This document shows positions 43,230 through 52,871 of a stretch of 64,000 bases of DNA, in pieces. The stretch spans positions 1 through 64,000 of the forward strand of contig NZ_JAJEQX010000013.1 in NCBI RefSeq assembly GCF_020687545.1, written 5' to 3'. The translations under genes were made by a program, and so were the position numbers. Position 1 is the first letter of the stretch; every line of letters starts with the position of its first letter. Source of the stretch: Ruminococcus turbiniformis. GTDB taxonomy: Bacteria; Bacillota; Clostridia; Lachnospirales; Lachnospiraceae. The notes beneath the pieces are model-generated. The model was not told where the DNA came from, searched no databases, and was given only the letters and a program-made list of their open reading frames with translations.

Positions 43230-43239
43230 AATTCTCACT

Positions 43240-46200
43240 TCAGTTCACCGTCAGCTCCGCATTCCGCGTCTGTTCCCTCAGTTTTTCGATATACCCGCTG
43301 ACCTCTCCGATATCAGCCTCTGCGCCCAGATCCCGGACTGCCCGCAGCATATAATACTGGAGCTCATAATCCGCCCCGGTAAGTTCACTGCTGTACCGAT
43401 CGATAAGGTCCTGTATTTTGCCGGCATATTCATCATACATGTCAAACTGTCTGCAATATCCCTGCAGTTCATAGAGTTCCTCCAGGATTTCCGGATAAAA
43501 TTCCCCTCGCTTCGCCGCATCTGACTCAAGCTGGCTTTCGGCCGCTTCCAGATAGGGAACGAGCCAGCGCCATGCGGGACACTCCGCGGTTTTTCCCATT
43601 TCCATATACATCCGCCTGGAATATTCATACGACTGGAACGCATACTCTTTCAGCAGTTCCGCCAGGCCGGGATTTTCTTTCCGGCTCTTTTCAAGAAATT
43701 TCCTGTAACGGGCCGTCTCATCTGTCAGCCTTTCGGCCCATCTCATATCCCGGCTGCTCCTGAATGCTTCTCTGCATATTCCGGCGCAGCAGTCCATCAC
43801 TTCTCTCCAGCGTGACTGCACACTCCGGTCTAAAGTCTGATCAGCGCCGGAATCTCTTTTTCCCGGAAGAGTCTCATATCTCTCCCACAGCTCTTCCAAA
43901 CCGGCTGTTCCCGGGATCCGGCTGCACGCCTGCCAGAGTTCAATCAAAGCTTCTCTTTCAATATATGCTTCCCCCTGCGCATAACCGTCCTTTCTGTACT
44001 TTTCCGCACACTGGTCCATCAGCCGGATACGCTGCAGAAAATTATCTGCCAGCTTCTCTTTTCTCTCAGGGTATTTTGACAGTATTTTCCCCATTTCAAA
44101 GAGGAGGTTCATCTTTTCCTGCATCCGCTTTTTAAACTCCCCCGCCTCAGCGCCCATGTCCGGCACGATCTTCTCCTGCTCCTTTTCAAGCTTTAAGAGC
44201 CGCCTTTCCTCCCGGACTTTTTCGGTGACAGCCAGGATATCCTCAAGCGCGTCCGGCAGGCTCCAGCCTCTTTCCCTGTAATAACCGGACAATTGGCGCG
44301 CCTGTTTAAGGAGCAGCGGCCTTTTTGATGCATCCCCGTTTTCTGTGCAGTTATTGAGAATAGATCCATACGCGCCGGCAACTTTATCAAGCAGTTCTCT
44401 GTCGCACGTGATCCGCCCTCTGAGTTCCTGCGAAGTGAGGAATTCAAACTGCTCCTGTACTTCCCGCTCATTCGCGAACACCGTTCTCAAAAACGCGTTT
44501 CGCGGCCAGTATTTCGCCGCGCTGCCCAGCACTTCCGCTGCCTGCTCCTTTTCGCCCGACGCACAGAGGATCTTCCCCCGGATACAGGCGGCATACAGGC
44601 GGATCTGTCTCTCCTCTTCTTCCCCTGTCTGCTCCCCGGCCAGACGCAGGAAGGCTGCGGCGCCTTCCGGATCTTTCCGGCTCAGGGCTGCCGAAGCTTT
44701 TATAAGGTACAGTTCCCCTTTCATCATACGCAGCTGCCGGGAATATCCCTTCTTTTCCGCCCAGCCCGCATCCAGGCCGGAGAGCATTTTCCCGCTCAGG
44801 TCTGCCGCTTCCTGCGCCTCATCGTATTTCCCCCATCTGCAGAAAATCCGCGCCGCCTTGAAGAAACGCCCGGCCACGCCCCAGCGGCGTGCCGGAGAGA
44901 TCTCACCGCCTGTATTTTTCAGAAGGGTCATGATCTTTTCGCACCAGAGAACCGCCTTTCCTTCATCCTGTACCATATCATAGTACTCCGCTCCCTTTTC
45001 ACAGATCAGCCCCATCTGGCTTTCTGCGGCAACAGGATCACGGTCCCTGTACAGCCAGGCAGTCTCTTTTTCCAGCATTTCAAGATCCCCGTCCATCTGT
45101 GCGCGGAAGAACTCCGGCGTTTCACAGGGATACAGCGGTTCTGCTGCAAACATCTCCGACCGCTCATCTTTCCATGTCCAGATATCGCCTTCCAGCCGGT
45201 GACACACTCTCGCGTATCTGGGCATCAGGCTGCTCTCCAGCACCCATATATAAGTGGGGTCCTCTTTCGTCCTCTCCCTCAGCATTTCGTCATATATCGA
45301 TACCGCCCGTGCATAGCAGGCGCTGATCTCGCCCGCATGTCCGCTCTCCCGGCTTTTTTCCTCATTCCTGTCCGTTTTTTCAAGGAACCTTCCCATATCG
45401 CAGCTTCGGTATGCGTAGAAATCCCTGAAAGCTTCAAACCCGTAGTCCGAGCTCAGCTTCTTCCAGACAGTGAGCTCAGCCCGCCGGTACCTTAAGGAAA
45501 ATGATTCCTTTACCACGCTGCCAAGAGCTTCCAGGATGCAGGTATATTGATATCTTTCTTCCAGTGTGGGGAACAGAAGCATCCGCTCCTGATACCACGG
45601 GAAGATCTCTTTTGCCAGATCAAACGCCGCCTGGCTGCATTTTGCGTCCCTGAAGGCAAGGGTAAGGGCTGCCTGCTGCCCCCTCAGAGCGCTGTATACA
45701 GCCTCCGTCACAGCATCCTTTCCTTCCTGCCGCTTAGCCTGATCATATTTTTCGTCCATTCCCTCATGTTTTCTGTCCATTTCGGAGACAGCAGCGGCCA
45801 GAAACGCTCTGTATTCTTTCAGAGCTGCCTGCCTTTCTGTCCGCTCTGCCTGCTTTTCGGCCCGCTCCGCCTGCCCTCTTCCTGCATAAAATGCCGGTAT
45901 CTGCGATACGGTCTGTATCCCGTACTCTGCCAGGTCAGCCCCCTGCTCCAATATCCGCCGTCTCACCGACTCCACGCACTGCCCCATCTCCTTCCAGAGC
46001 GGACTGCCCGGACTCATCGGCATCGTCCGCAGAAGATGGATGTAAAACGCGTCGTTCTCCTCTTTTCCCGGACATCTGAGCGCCCTGTACGCGGCGGCTG
46101 TCTCTTTCCACTGCCGCACATGTGCTTTTTTGTCCAGGCTGTAACTGTAAAAATCGTTCCCCGCAAGCTTGAGGTAAAACTCTGCCCTGTCAGACACGGC

Positions 46201-48339
46201 CCCCAGCCCTCTGATAAGATCGTAGAGTTTTTTCCACAGGGACCGCCCGCGAAGCACCTGCTCCCGCCCGGCAAGGATACTTCTGGCAAGCGCCTCCGCA
46301 TATACGTCGACGTCGATTTCATCCGCCTTCGCGATCTGCCGAAAGGGTTCCTCTCCGTCCGTACGGAGTATGCGCGCGCATCTCCTGAAGCACTCCTTCT
46401 CCCAGGAACCGATCGTCTCTGTCATTGCGGACAGGTTTTTCCATGCGAGGCTCCCGTCGCCTGCCTGCACCGCGTAAGCGAACCCGCAGGCCGCATCCCC
46501 GTCCTCTGTCTTCTGTGCGCTAATCGCCCGTGCCAGCCTTTTCCTTTCATCGGGTGATATCTCCCGCAGCACACATTCTTTTGAAAGCCGGTGTTTAAAG
46601 TTCCACCGCCCTTCTCTGTCTTCCCCGAAGGAATCAAACAGATAGGAGAAGAAACGCTCCATATTCATCGGAAGCATTTTCTGCCCCAGAAGCTCCATGA
46701 CCCGTTCAAGTTCTGAGAGCTTCAGCCCTCTGTCCGAGACTGCCAGCGCTTTAAGCATCGTCACCGGAGCCGACTGCGCACCGGGCACTTCCGCGGAAAA
46801 TACACCCAGCTTTTCCGAGGCCTCCTGCAGCATGGAGACAGTGAGCCCCGGTATATCGTCAGGCATTTCCGCGACTTCCCTCTGCATGAAAAGGGACAGT
46901 CCCTCCATCCCCGGCGCCAGCCTTTCCGCCTTTTCGAACTCCTCCCTGCTCATCATAAACAGTTTCTGCATCAGAAGAGAAAGATAATACGGATTTCCCC
47001 TTTCCGGTTTTCTGCGGATCTGGTATACGACCTTTGCGTCGACATGTTTTCCCCTTCGCTCGGCATGCATCTGTACAAAAGCATTTACCTCCGCGCTATG
47101 GAACGGTTCCATTTTCCTCAGTGCGAAAACGCGCCCCAGAGCATGCCTCTCCGCGAAATATCCGGGAAGAGAGCTGACCGCCATGCCGAATCTGCAGCCT
47201 TTCGCCTCTTCTCTTATCACAGCGTCACAGAGGAAAAGCAGCATATCCGAAATATCCTCCTCCATCTGATCTGCGGCGTCGATTAAAATCACCCTGTCAC
47301 AGGTTCTCTCCTGCGTGAGGAGACAGCGGATATGCTGTATTTTCTGTCTGTCAGAAAGGCTGTCTGTGTCGGCAGTCCCCGGATTATATTCCGGATATTC
47401 CTTCAGGAGCCACTGGAGCAGCGCTCCCAGCAGGGCTTCCTTTGAACCGCAGTTTTCATTTCCGCAGAAATAGAGGAACACATGAACCCCCACCTTTGCC
47501 GCGGACATGGCGATGCTTGACATATTTGCGCTTTTTCCGCAGCCCGCCTCTCCGGTGATCCACACCCCGCTGCGTCCGGTCAGTATATACGGGGTGTTCT
47601 CATGATCCCTGAACCTTGGCACATAAGAACCCATATATCCCGCGCATGTGACCCGCGCGTCCTGAAGAATCCTCGCCGCCCCGCACGGCGCTTTCCCTGA
47701 AAGCTCCCCGCTGATCAGATTCCAGAGCATCTCCTCCAGCTGTCTCCTGAACGGTTCAAGCCCGCAGATCTCACCGCGCTTTTCATCCCAGGACGGGCTG
47801 TACTCAAGGATGAGAGCCTTTGAATTGGCCCGGATCTTCTTTTTGAACGCGTCAAGCTTTTCTTTGTGCCCGGGGCTCTCCGGCTCATATACCGCCCTTG
47901 CCTTTTCCGGCATTTTCTCCATAAATCCGGGATCCCGAAAGCAGAACACGCAGTGATCGAGTTCATCGTCCGCCAGGGCTCCGTAGAGGATCTCCATCTG
48001 TGTGATACTGATCTCGTCCCGGTACCAGACATCCAGGCGTGCGTCATGGGCCTGTTCAATCACTGTCTTTTCCGGGATCCAGCCGTAACGCTCCCCGATC
48101 AGTATTACCATGTACGGCCTGCATCTGTCGATGGCATCGATGCAGCTCTCGATCACATGCCTTCCGCTTTCTTCCTCAGACATACGGCTTGTGTCCACGC
48201 CCCACCGAAGATCCAGTTCCTGTACATCCTCCCCGTATTCCTTAAGTCTCCTCCTGAGAGACGGAAAAATTTCCTGATGCAGGATATCCCTCTCTGACTG
48301 CATGTCCTTAAACGTACTTGATATGAAAAACGACTTCAC
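43240..48339 (-). CDS. Giant STAND NTPase: DUF4062/TIR-like N-terminus, NACHT-type ATPase, TPR-like solenoid
   Basis: 1699 residues. Residues 1-160: KSFFISSTFKDMQSERD, LDLRWGVDTS and YMVILIGERYGWIP, close to the N-terminal domain of animal TEP1, NPHP3 and NWD1 (DUF4062-like). Residues 255-560: P-loop ATPase with Walker A GEAGCGKS (263-270), Walker B VILIDAADQ (350-358) and a winged-helix-like region after it. About 600-1690: long helical repeat region with many aromatic and charged helices, TPR-like. No membrane segment. STAND proteins often act as ligand-triggered switches in phage defence or signalling, so a defence role is inferred. It has its own promoter inside the end of the ABC permease gene. 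Next to integrase and antitoxin remnants. Confidence 0.8.
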   Translation of the reverse strand: MKSFFISSTFKDMQSERDILHQEIFPSLRRRLKEYGEDVQELDLRWGVDTSRMSEEESGRHVIESCIDAIDRCRPYMVILIGERYGWIPEKTVIEQAHDARLDVWYRDEISITQMEILYGALADDELDHCVFCFRDPGFMEKMPEKARAVYEPESPGHKEKLDAFKKKIRANSKALILEYSPSWDEKRGEICGLEPFRRQLEEMLWNLISGELSGKAPCGAARILQDARVTCAGYMGSYVPRFRDHENTPYILTGRSGVWITGEAGCGKSANMSSIAMSAAKVGVHVFLYFCGNENCGSKEALLGALLQWLLKEYPEYNPGTADTDSLSDRQKIQHIRCLLTQERTCDRVILIDAADQMEEDISDMLLFLCDAVIREEAKGCRFGMAVSSLPGYFAERHALGRVFALRKMEPFHSAEVNAFVQMHAERRGKHVDAKVVYQIRRKPERGNPYYLSLLMQKLFMMSREEFEKAERLAPGMEGLSLFMQREVAEMPDDIPGLTVSMLQEASEKLGVFSAEVPGAQSAPVTMLKALAVSDRGLKLSELERVMELLGQKMLPMNMERFFSYLFDSFGEDREGRWNFKHRLSKECVLREISPDERKRLARAISAQKTEDGDAACGFAYAVQAGDGSLAWKNLSAMTETIGSWEKECFRRCARILRTDGEEPFRQIAKADEIDVDVYAEALARSILAGREQVLRGRSLWKKLYDLIRGLGAVSDRAEFYLKLAGNDFYSYSLDKKAHVRQWKETAAAYRALRCPGKEENDAFYIHLLRTMPMSPGSPLWKEMGQCVESVRRRILEQGADLAEYGIQTVSQIPAFYAGRGQAERAEKQAERTERQAALKEYRAFLAAAVSEMDRKHEGMDEKYDQAKRQEGKDAVTEAVYSALRGQQAALTLAFRDAKCSQAAFDLAKEIFPWYQERMLLFPTLEERYQYTCILEALGSVVKESFSLRYRRAELTVWKKLSSDYGFEAFRDFYAYRSCDMGRFLEKTDRNEEKSRESGHAGEISACYARAVSIYDEMLRERTKEDPTYIWVLESSLMPRYARVCHRLEGDIWTWKDERSEMFAAEPLYPCETPEFFRAQMDGDLEMLEKETAWLYRDRDPVAAESQMGLICEKGAEYYDMVQDEGKAVLWCEKIMTLLKNTGGEISPARRWGVAGRFFKAARIFCRWGKYDEAQEAADLSGKMLSGLDAGWAEKKGYSRQLRMMKGELYLIKASAALSRKDPEGAAAFLRLAGEQTGEEEERQIRLYAACIRGKILCASGEKEQAAEVLGSAAKYWPRNAFLRTVFANEREVQEQFEFLTSQELRGRITCDRELLDKVAGAYGSILNNCTENGDASKRPLLLKQARQLSGYYRERGWSLPDALEDILAVTEKVREERRLLKLEKEQEKIVPDMGAEAGEFKKRMQEKMNLLFEMGKILSKYPERKEKLADNFLQRIRLMDQCAEKYRKDGYAQGEAYIEREALIELWQACSRIPGTAGLEELWERYETLPGKRDSGADQTLDRSVQSRWREVMDCCAGICREAFRSSRDMRWAERLTDETARYRKFLEKSRKENPGLAELLKEYAFQSYEYSRRMYMEMGKTAECPAWRWLVPYLEAAESQLESDAAKRGEFYPEILEELYELQGYCRQFDMYDEYAGKIQDLIDRYSSELTGADYELQYYMLRAVRDLGAEADIGEVSGYIEKLREQTRNAELTVN

Positions 48340-48401
48340 TGTTTGTCCCCCTCTCTTTTCGCGTCCTTACTGGCAGAGCCCCGGTTTTGTTATCTGCGTC
48401 C

Positions 48402-48431
48402 AGTATATCATGACATTTAGTGACTGTCACT
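48402..48431 (-). promoter_or_regulatory. Promoter and palindrome of the STAND gene
   Basis: -35 GTGACA (48430-48425), 17-base spacer, -10 TATACT (48407-48402). A perfect 13-base palindrome AGTGACTGTCACT (48419-48431) overlaps the -35, a possible operator. The site overlaps the stop codon of the permease gene. Confidence 0.6.
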
Positions 48432-49556
48432 TGTTTCCGCGGGTTTAAGCGCGTTCCCTGTACAGAAAACCAACGTCCCTGCCGCAACAGCCAGAGGGAT
48501 TGCCGGTGCCGGAAACAGTTCCTGGACAACCCCTGTCATGACAAGGAAAAGAGGTGTCCCCATCATCAGGAAATATCCGGCTCCGCCGAACATAATCCGG
48601 ACAAGCAGAGGCGCCATCCACACAGCCCCGGCGACAGCAAACGCGTGAAAGGATGATTCAGAATGCGCAGAAATACAAAACGCGGCCGCACAGAGCACGA
48701 GCAGGGCGGCAAAACCCAGGATCATCGCCGCTGCCGTAAAATACCAGACAGGCTTCACTGTGACCGGATAGGCGGAATTGACCGCCCCTCCTGTCACCAC
48801 TGTTCCCGTCATACATGCCGCGCCGTCAAAACCATACACAAACTTCACCGGGACAAAAGCAGCCGCGGCAAAAACAGCATATATAAATGCTGCCAGTGTA
48901 AAGGATGCAGCGATCTTCGCTCTCGTATCCGTCTCTTTTCCATTCCTGGCTGTAAAGAGAAGATCCGCCGTCCGTATCTGCCTCTCCTGCGCAAACACCG
49001 GCGAAATGCCGGTCAGGACCAGAATGCTGGCAAAGATCATCGCCATCTGGAACATATCCAGAAAAACCGTCCACCCTTTTGCATAGCCGAGCACAATGTT
49101 TCCGCCTGAAAGCGCTGCCGCCTGTCCGGGTTCCGATTCCGCCACAGGACGCAGCTTTGTCGATATTTTATAGTCGTTCCAATCTCTCATGTATCCGTTT
49201 CCGAGATATTCCGTCACAAAGCCGTTCAGATAATTCTCATCCCGGAACCCGCCGTAGTTTTCCTCCACAACAGAGGGAAAACCGTATTTTTCAATGATCC
49301 GCTCTGCCTTCTCATCTGTCAGTACCCCCGCGAACTCCTCCGTGATCCGGCGGTCTGTCTGCACCGCCTCATATCCGGTATACACTTTTCCGTTTACAGT
49401 CGACCTCTCATCCCCCAGATTTACAAAGAAAAAATACAGCATCAGAAGCGCCAGTCCGGCAGCCATGCTCAGGAGGAAGAATTTCCTGCAGCAAAGTTTG
49501 AAAAGCTCCATCCTGTATAACCGCACCCCATATAAATCCACACTGTCTAAATGCAT
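48417..49556 (-). CDS. ABC-2 type permease
   Basis: 379 residues. An N-terminal cytoplasmic segment, one membrane helix (about 28-50), a large extracytoplasmic part with EEFAGVLTDEKAERIIEKYG, then five more hydrophobic helices. This matches ABC-2 exporters of the antimicrobial-peptide or unknown-substrate class. It starts three bases after the ATPase gene ends and forms a transporter with it. Confidence 0.8.
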   Translation of the reverse strand: MHLDSVDLYGVRLYRMELFKLCCRKFFLLSMAAGLALLMLYFFFVNLGDERSTVNGKVYTGYEAVQTDRRITEEFAGVLTDEKAERIIEKYGFPSVVEENYGGFRDENYLNGFVTEYLGNGYMRDWNDYKISTKLRPVAESEPGQAAALSGGNIVLGYAKGWTVFLDMFQMAMIFASILVLTGISPVFAQERQIRTADLLFTARNGKETDTRAKIAASFTLAAFIYAVFAAAAFVPVKFVYGFDGAACMTGTVVTGGAVNSAYPVTVKPVWYFTAAAMILGFAALLVLCAAAFCISAHSESSFHAFAVAGAVWMAPLLVRIMFGGAGYFLMMGTPLFLVMTGVVQELFPAPAIPLAVAAGTLVFCTGNALKPAETSDSH

Positions 49557-49559
49557 CTG

Positions 49560-50525
49560 CTATTCCTCCCCTCCGCTCATATCGCCGCGCGTATCAGCAC
49601 CTGTATCAGCACCAGTATCAGCGCGCATACTTCCGGCACTCCCGGCGCAGAGACTTTCTGTTACATTTCCCGTAAGGTAAAGATAGATATCCTCAAGCGC
49701 CGGCCCGGCCGGGGCAGCGTCCGGCGCCGGCTTCTGATCTGATACGATGCGCAGTTCCACTTCAGATCCCCGGTTTTTCAGATTGCTTACGATGTATTTT
49801 TCGCTTAATTTCTCCGCCGTTTCCCGCGGTACAATGCATATCCAGGCAATCTGTCCCGCAGCTGCGGCAAGTTCCTCCTGGCTTCCGCTGCAGATGATTT
49901 TCCCTTCTTTCATCATCAGGATCTGATCCGCGATATAGTCCACATCAGAGACGATATGGGTGGAAAGGAGCACTGTTCTTTCCTTCCCGAGCGAACTGAT
50001 AATATTGCGGAAGCGCACTCTCTCCTTCGGATCAAGCCCTGCCGTGGGCTCATCCAGAATGAGTATTTCCGGATCGTTCAGAAGCGCCTGGGCGATTCCG
50101 AGCCGCCGGATCATCCCGCCGGAATACGTTTTCAGCTTCTGTTTTTTATACGGAGCAAGACCCACAATATCCAGCAGTTCTTCAATCTTCTGCTCTGCCC
50201 GTTTTTTCGGGAGCGCCTTCAGAGCCGCCATATACCGCAGGAAGCGGACAGCAGTAAAATCCCGGTAATATCCGAACTCCTGGGGCAGATAGCCAAGCAG
50301 GGCCCGGTACTCTTTTCCCAGTCTCCGGATACCGATACCGTCGCATCGCACCTCCCCTTTTGTGGGTTCCGCAATCCCGCTGATCATCCGCAGGAGCGTC
50401 GTTTTTCCGGCTCCGTTCTCCCCAAGCAGGCCGTATACGCCACTCTCAAAGCAGAAATCCACGCACTGCACCGCTGTCTTTTCCCGATATTTTTTCTCCA
50501 GGCCGATTAATTCTATTCTGTGCAT
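49560..50525 (-). CDS. ABC transporter ATP-binding protein
   Basis: About 321 residues from the ATG at 50525. Walker A LLGENGAGKTTLLRM near 33, signature YSGGMIRRLGIAQALL near 135, Walker B ILILDEPTAGLDP near 155, H-loop LLSTHIVSDV near 190. The C-terminus has the repeats ADTGADTGADTRGD, a short low-complexity tail. A much longer upstream frame (to 50915) is a shadow of the preceding gene. Confidence 0.88.
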   Translation of the reverse strand: MHRIELIGLEKKYREKTAVQCVDFCFESGVYGLLGENGAGKTTLLRMISGIAEPTKGEVRCDGIGIRRLGKEYRALLGYLPQEFGYYRDFTAVRFLRYMAALKALPKKRAEQKIEELLDIVGLAPYKKQKLKTYSGGMIRRLGIAQALLNDPEILILDEPTAGLDPKERVRFRNIISSLGKERTVLLSTHIVSDVDYIADQILMMKEGKIICSGSQEELAAAAGQIAWICIVPRETAEKLSEKYIVSNLKNRGSEVELRIVSDQKPAPDAAPAGPALEDIYLYLTGNVTESLCAGSAGSMRADTGADTGADTRGDMSGGEE

Positions 50526-51280
50526 AATATCTCTCCTTTTCCGATTTTGCGAAGCAGCAGACGGATCTGAAAAATAAGAATGATTCCTCCTGCCGCCGCG
50601 CCTGCTCCCCATGCAAAAGCCGCATACGCAGCATACATTTCCGGGACAAAAGATGCTCCAAACGCGCCTGCGGATGAGAGCATTCCCGCCGCGGTCACCG
50701 CATACGGTTTGTTCCGGAATTTTTCCATCAGCAGCGTCCCCATGCAGAGCACCGTGGAAAAGAGGAACGGGACTCCCGCATACATGCCCGTCTGCACAAA
50801 CGGAAGTTCCCACTGTACCCCGGCGAAGAAAATGAGAAACAGAAGGAAGGTAAGATTTACCGCCCCAAGCAGCAGCATTTCCATACACGCGAGCTGCTTC
50901 GTGCTGAAATAACACGTATCGGACAATTCCGCCATTCCATCGGAAAACATACCGGACAGGACCAGTATCGAGACAGCTCCGGAAAATGCGGCTGCCGGCA
51001 TAAGAAAACCGACAGCATCACCCGCAGACGCCCCATAATACCGCATTGCCATAAAAATAACCGCAAGCAGGAAATCAGCCGCGGTACCTGCCGCCCATAT
51101 CCTTTTATCCATATAATACATGCAGTTTTGAACCACCTGTATCCTGCTGCCGCATATATCCGTACATCTGTCACGGGCTTCAAAGCGAAACAGCGCCTCC
51201 TTCGCCTCCCCCTTTCGCCTGCCGCTTACAGGGATCTCCCTGTCCGCCTGATCAAACATCAGTTTCAGTTCTTTTTCCAC
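50513..51280 (-). CDS. Membrane protein with cytoplasmic N-terminus, possible anti-sigma factor
   Basis: 255 residues: a charged cytoplasmic segment of about 55 residues (MEKELKLMFDQADREIPVSG and CTDICGSRIQ), then six hydrophobic helices (from about 62 to 245). Lying directly after the ECF sigma gene with a 16-base overlap suggests a membrane anti-sigma role. No named family recognised. It overlaps the ABC ATPase start. Confidence 0.6.
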   Translation of the reverse strand: MEKELKLMFDQADREIPVSGRRKGEAKEALFRFEARDRCTDICGSRIQVVQNCMYYMDKRIWAAGTAADFLLAVIFMAMRYYGASAGDAVGFLMPAAAFSGAVSILVLSGMFSDGMAELSDTCYFSTKQLACMEMLLLGAVNLTFLLFLIFFAGVQWELPFVQTGMYAGVPFLFSTVLCMGTLLMEKFRNKPYAVTAAGMLSSAGAFGASFVPEMYAAYAAFAWGAGAAAGGIILIFQIRLLLRKIGKGEILCTE

Positions 51281-51906
51281 ACGCTCTCACCTCCGCTTTT
51301 TCTCTTTGCCGTTCTCCCCTGTGCCTTTTTACCCTGATTCTGCCCGTCCTTTTTATTCGGCTCGTCTTTTTCCTTCTTTTCATTTCTGCCTTTTCCCGTC
51401 TCTTTCATTTCCGCTTTCATCCGTTCGATTCCCAGCCGGTACCGGGATTTCACCGTGGACAGACTGCATCCCGTCATATCGGAGATCTCTCTGAACTTCA
51501 TGCCCTCCCGTACTCTTAGCACAATCACCTCCCGCTGCTCATAGGACAGCAGCCCGAGAAGTGTCTGCAGAAGGTAACGGGATTCCGCGTCTTCCATGAC
51601 GTCGCGTTTATCCGGCAGCTCATCCGACAGACTGACAGCGCCCATTCTTTCTTTCCTCCTGAAATAGTCCCTGCACGCATTTCTCGCAATAATCAGAAGG
51701 TAGCCTTTCAGATTTCTCCAGGAGCAGGCATGGCTGTATCTGATAAATCGGAGAAATACCTCCTGTGAAATGTCGTACGAATCCGTCTCGCTGGAAGTCA
51801 GGTAAAAGCAGAACCGGTATATATCGTCATAATATTTTTCAATAACCGCGTTCATCGCGTCTTTGTTTCCCTCATGAATCCGGCGGAGCATTTCTCTGTC
51901 TGTCAA
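51265..51906 (-). CDS. ECF-type RNA polymerase sigma factor
   Basis: About 213 residues. Region 2: AVIEKYYDDIYRFCFYLT and DISQEVFLRFIRY; region 4: LLSYEQREVIVLRVREG and FREISDMTGCSLSTVKSRY. The start is a TTG at 51906 (LTDREMLRRI), six bases after a run of seven G that serves as the ribosome binding site; ATG 51891 is the alternative. The C-terminal tail is lysine-rich and low-complexity (KKEKDEPNKKDGQNQGKKA). It heads a sigma/membrane protein/ABC operon. Confidence 0.88.
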   Translation of the reverse strand: MTDREMLRRIHEGNKDAMNAVIEKYYDDIYRFCFYLTSSETDSYDISQEVFLRFIRYSHACSWRNLKGYLLIIARNACRDYFRRKERMGAVSLSDELPDKRDVMEDAESRYLLQTLLGLLSYEQREVIVLRVREGMKFREISDMTGCSLSTVKSRYRLGIERMKAEMKETGKGRNEKKEKDEPNKKDGQNQGKKAQGRTAKRKSGGESVWKKN

Positions 51907-52025
51907 AGCTGTCCCCCCCTTTCCCGCCGCAGACAGGCAAACTTGATTTTCTGTCTGGTTTTTTCTGGTTTTTTCCTGTTTTTGCCACTCTGACAGAAAT
52001 AACCTCCAAAAAGGCAAAAAAGTTC

Positions 52026-52073
52026 ATCAAAAAATGAAAAAAGAGCAGAAACTTTGCTGAAAAACTTCTGCTC
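52026..52073 (-). terminator. Terminator of the PadR operon
   Basis: GAGCAGAA/TTCTGCTC stem on the minus strand followed by TTTTTTCATTTTTT. Confidence 0.8.
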
Positions 52074-52145
52074 ATATAACATCATCCGCAAGCTTTCACG
52101 GTTTGACCGGTATTCTCTTTAAAGCCATGTTCTTTCCCGAAGGGA

Positions 52146-52871
52146 TTACCCGACGTCACATTCTTTTCCGCCGGGCCGGTCCTTCGGACGTCCCCGCCTC
52201 CACCACCTCACCGAGAGAATCAGCGTGATCAGATTCGCCGTCAGCCCCGGATCAATCTCCACCACAGTTGTTCCAACAGGGAATACCCAGGACAGATAAG
52301 GCGCTCCCAGCGTGAATACAAAAGGAATCAGATTCAGCACAAAACCTGCGGCAGACAGTGTGATACACTTCCGGTACTTCCGGCTCGCTGCTCTTCTCCC
52401 ATATGATGCCAGGAAAAAAGCGGAAAGGCACGCGCACACAAGTCCCGCTGATGAGATCCAGTAGCCGGCAGTTCCGGTTCCGTGGTCTGTCAGAAAAATG
52501 GATGTAGGGCCATCCGCTCCGCCGATCACATTGGCAGCAGCCTCCTTAAGCTCCTTTTGCGCCATATATCCCTCCACTGCATATCCTACCGCACCTGCAA
52601 GAATCACTGCGGCGATAATGAGAAACAGATACCGGGCCGGGTTCTTTCTTACTGCAGATCCGGCAAATTCTCTGTTAAACCGCTCTGCAACTTCTTCCGG
52701 AGTCCCCATTTCCCCGAGGGCTTCGTCCACGGTCTGTCCGCTCTCCATCCTTGAATGAATCTCGGTTCCGATATCTCCGCTGATACGCACCTTCAGCTCC
52801 AGCGGCAGTTTTAGTTTCCACTCCAGACGGTTTACATATCTCTTTATCTTCTTCTGGTCTTCTGTCATCAT
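52146..52871 (-). CDS. HAAS-domain (DUF1700-like) membrane protein
   Basis: About 241 residues. The N-terminal HAAS signalling domain (residues 5-70: YVNRLEWKLKLPLELKVRI and GEMGTPEEVAERFNREF) is typical of partners of PadR regulators. Four hydrophobic segments follow. Between the first helix and the second there is the motif NVIGGADGPTSIFL (about 114-127), which also occurs in Na+-translocating decarboxylase beta subunits. The ATG overlaps the padR stop. Function unknown; probably controlled by PadR. Confidence 0.75.
   Translation of the reverse strand: MMTEDQKKIKRYVNRLEWKLKLPLELKVRISGDIGTEIHSRMESGQTVDEALGEMGTPEEVAERFNREFAGSAVRKNPARYLFLIIAAVILAGAVGYAVEGYMAQKELKEAAANVIGGADGPTSIFLTDHGTGTAGYWISSAGLVCACLSAFFLASYGRRAASRKYRKCITLSAAGFVLNLIPFVFTLGAPYLSWVFPVGTTVVEIDPGLTANLITLILSVRWWRRGRPKDRPGGKECDVG

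Noticed and set aside
45547..46557. 336-codon frame antisense to the STAND gene
   Set aside because: Shadow of the long helical-repeat coding region, no start signals.
51913..51919. Run of seven G at the sigma-factor ribosome binding site
   Set aside because: Short homopolymer; could in principle vary but weak evidence compared with the G14 tract.
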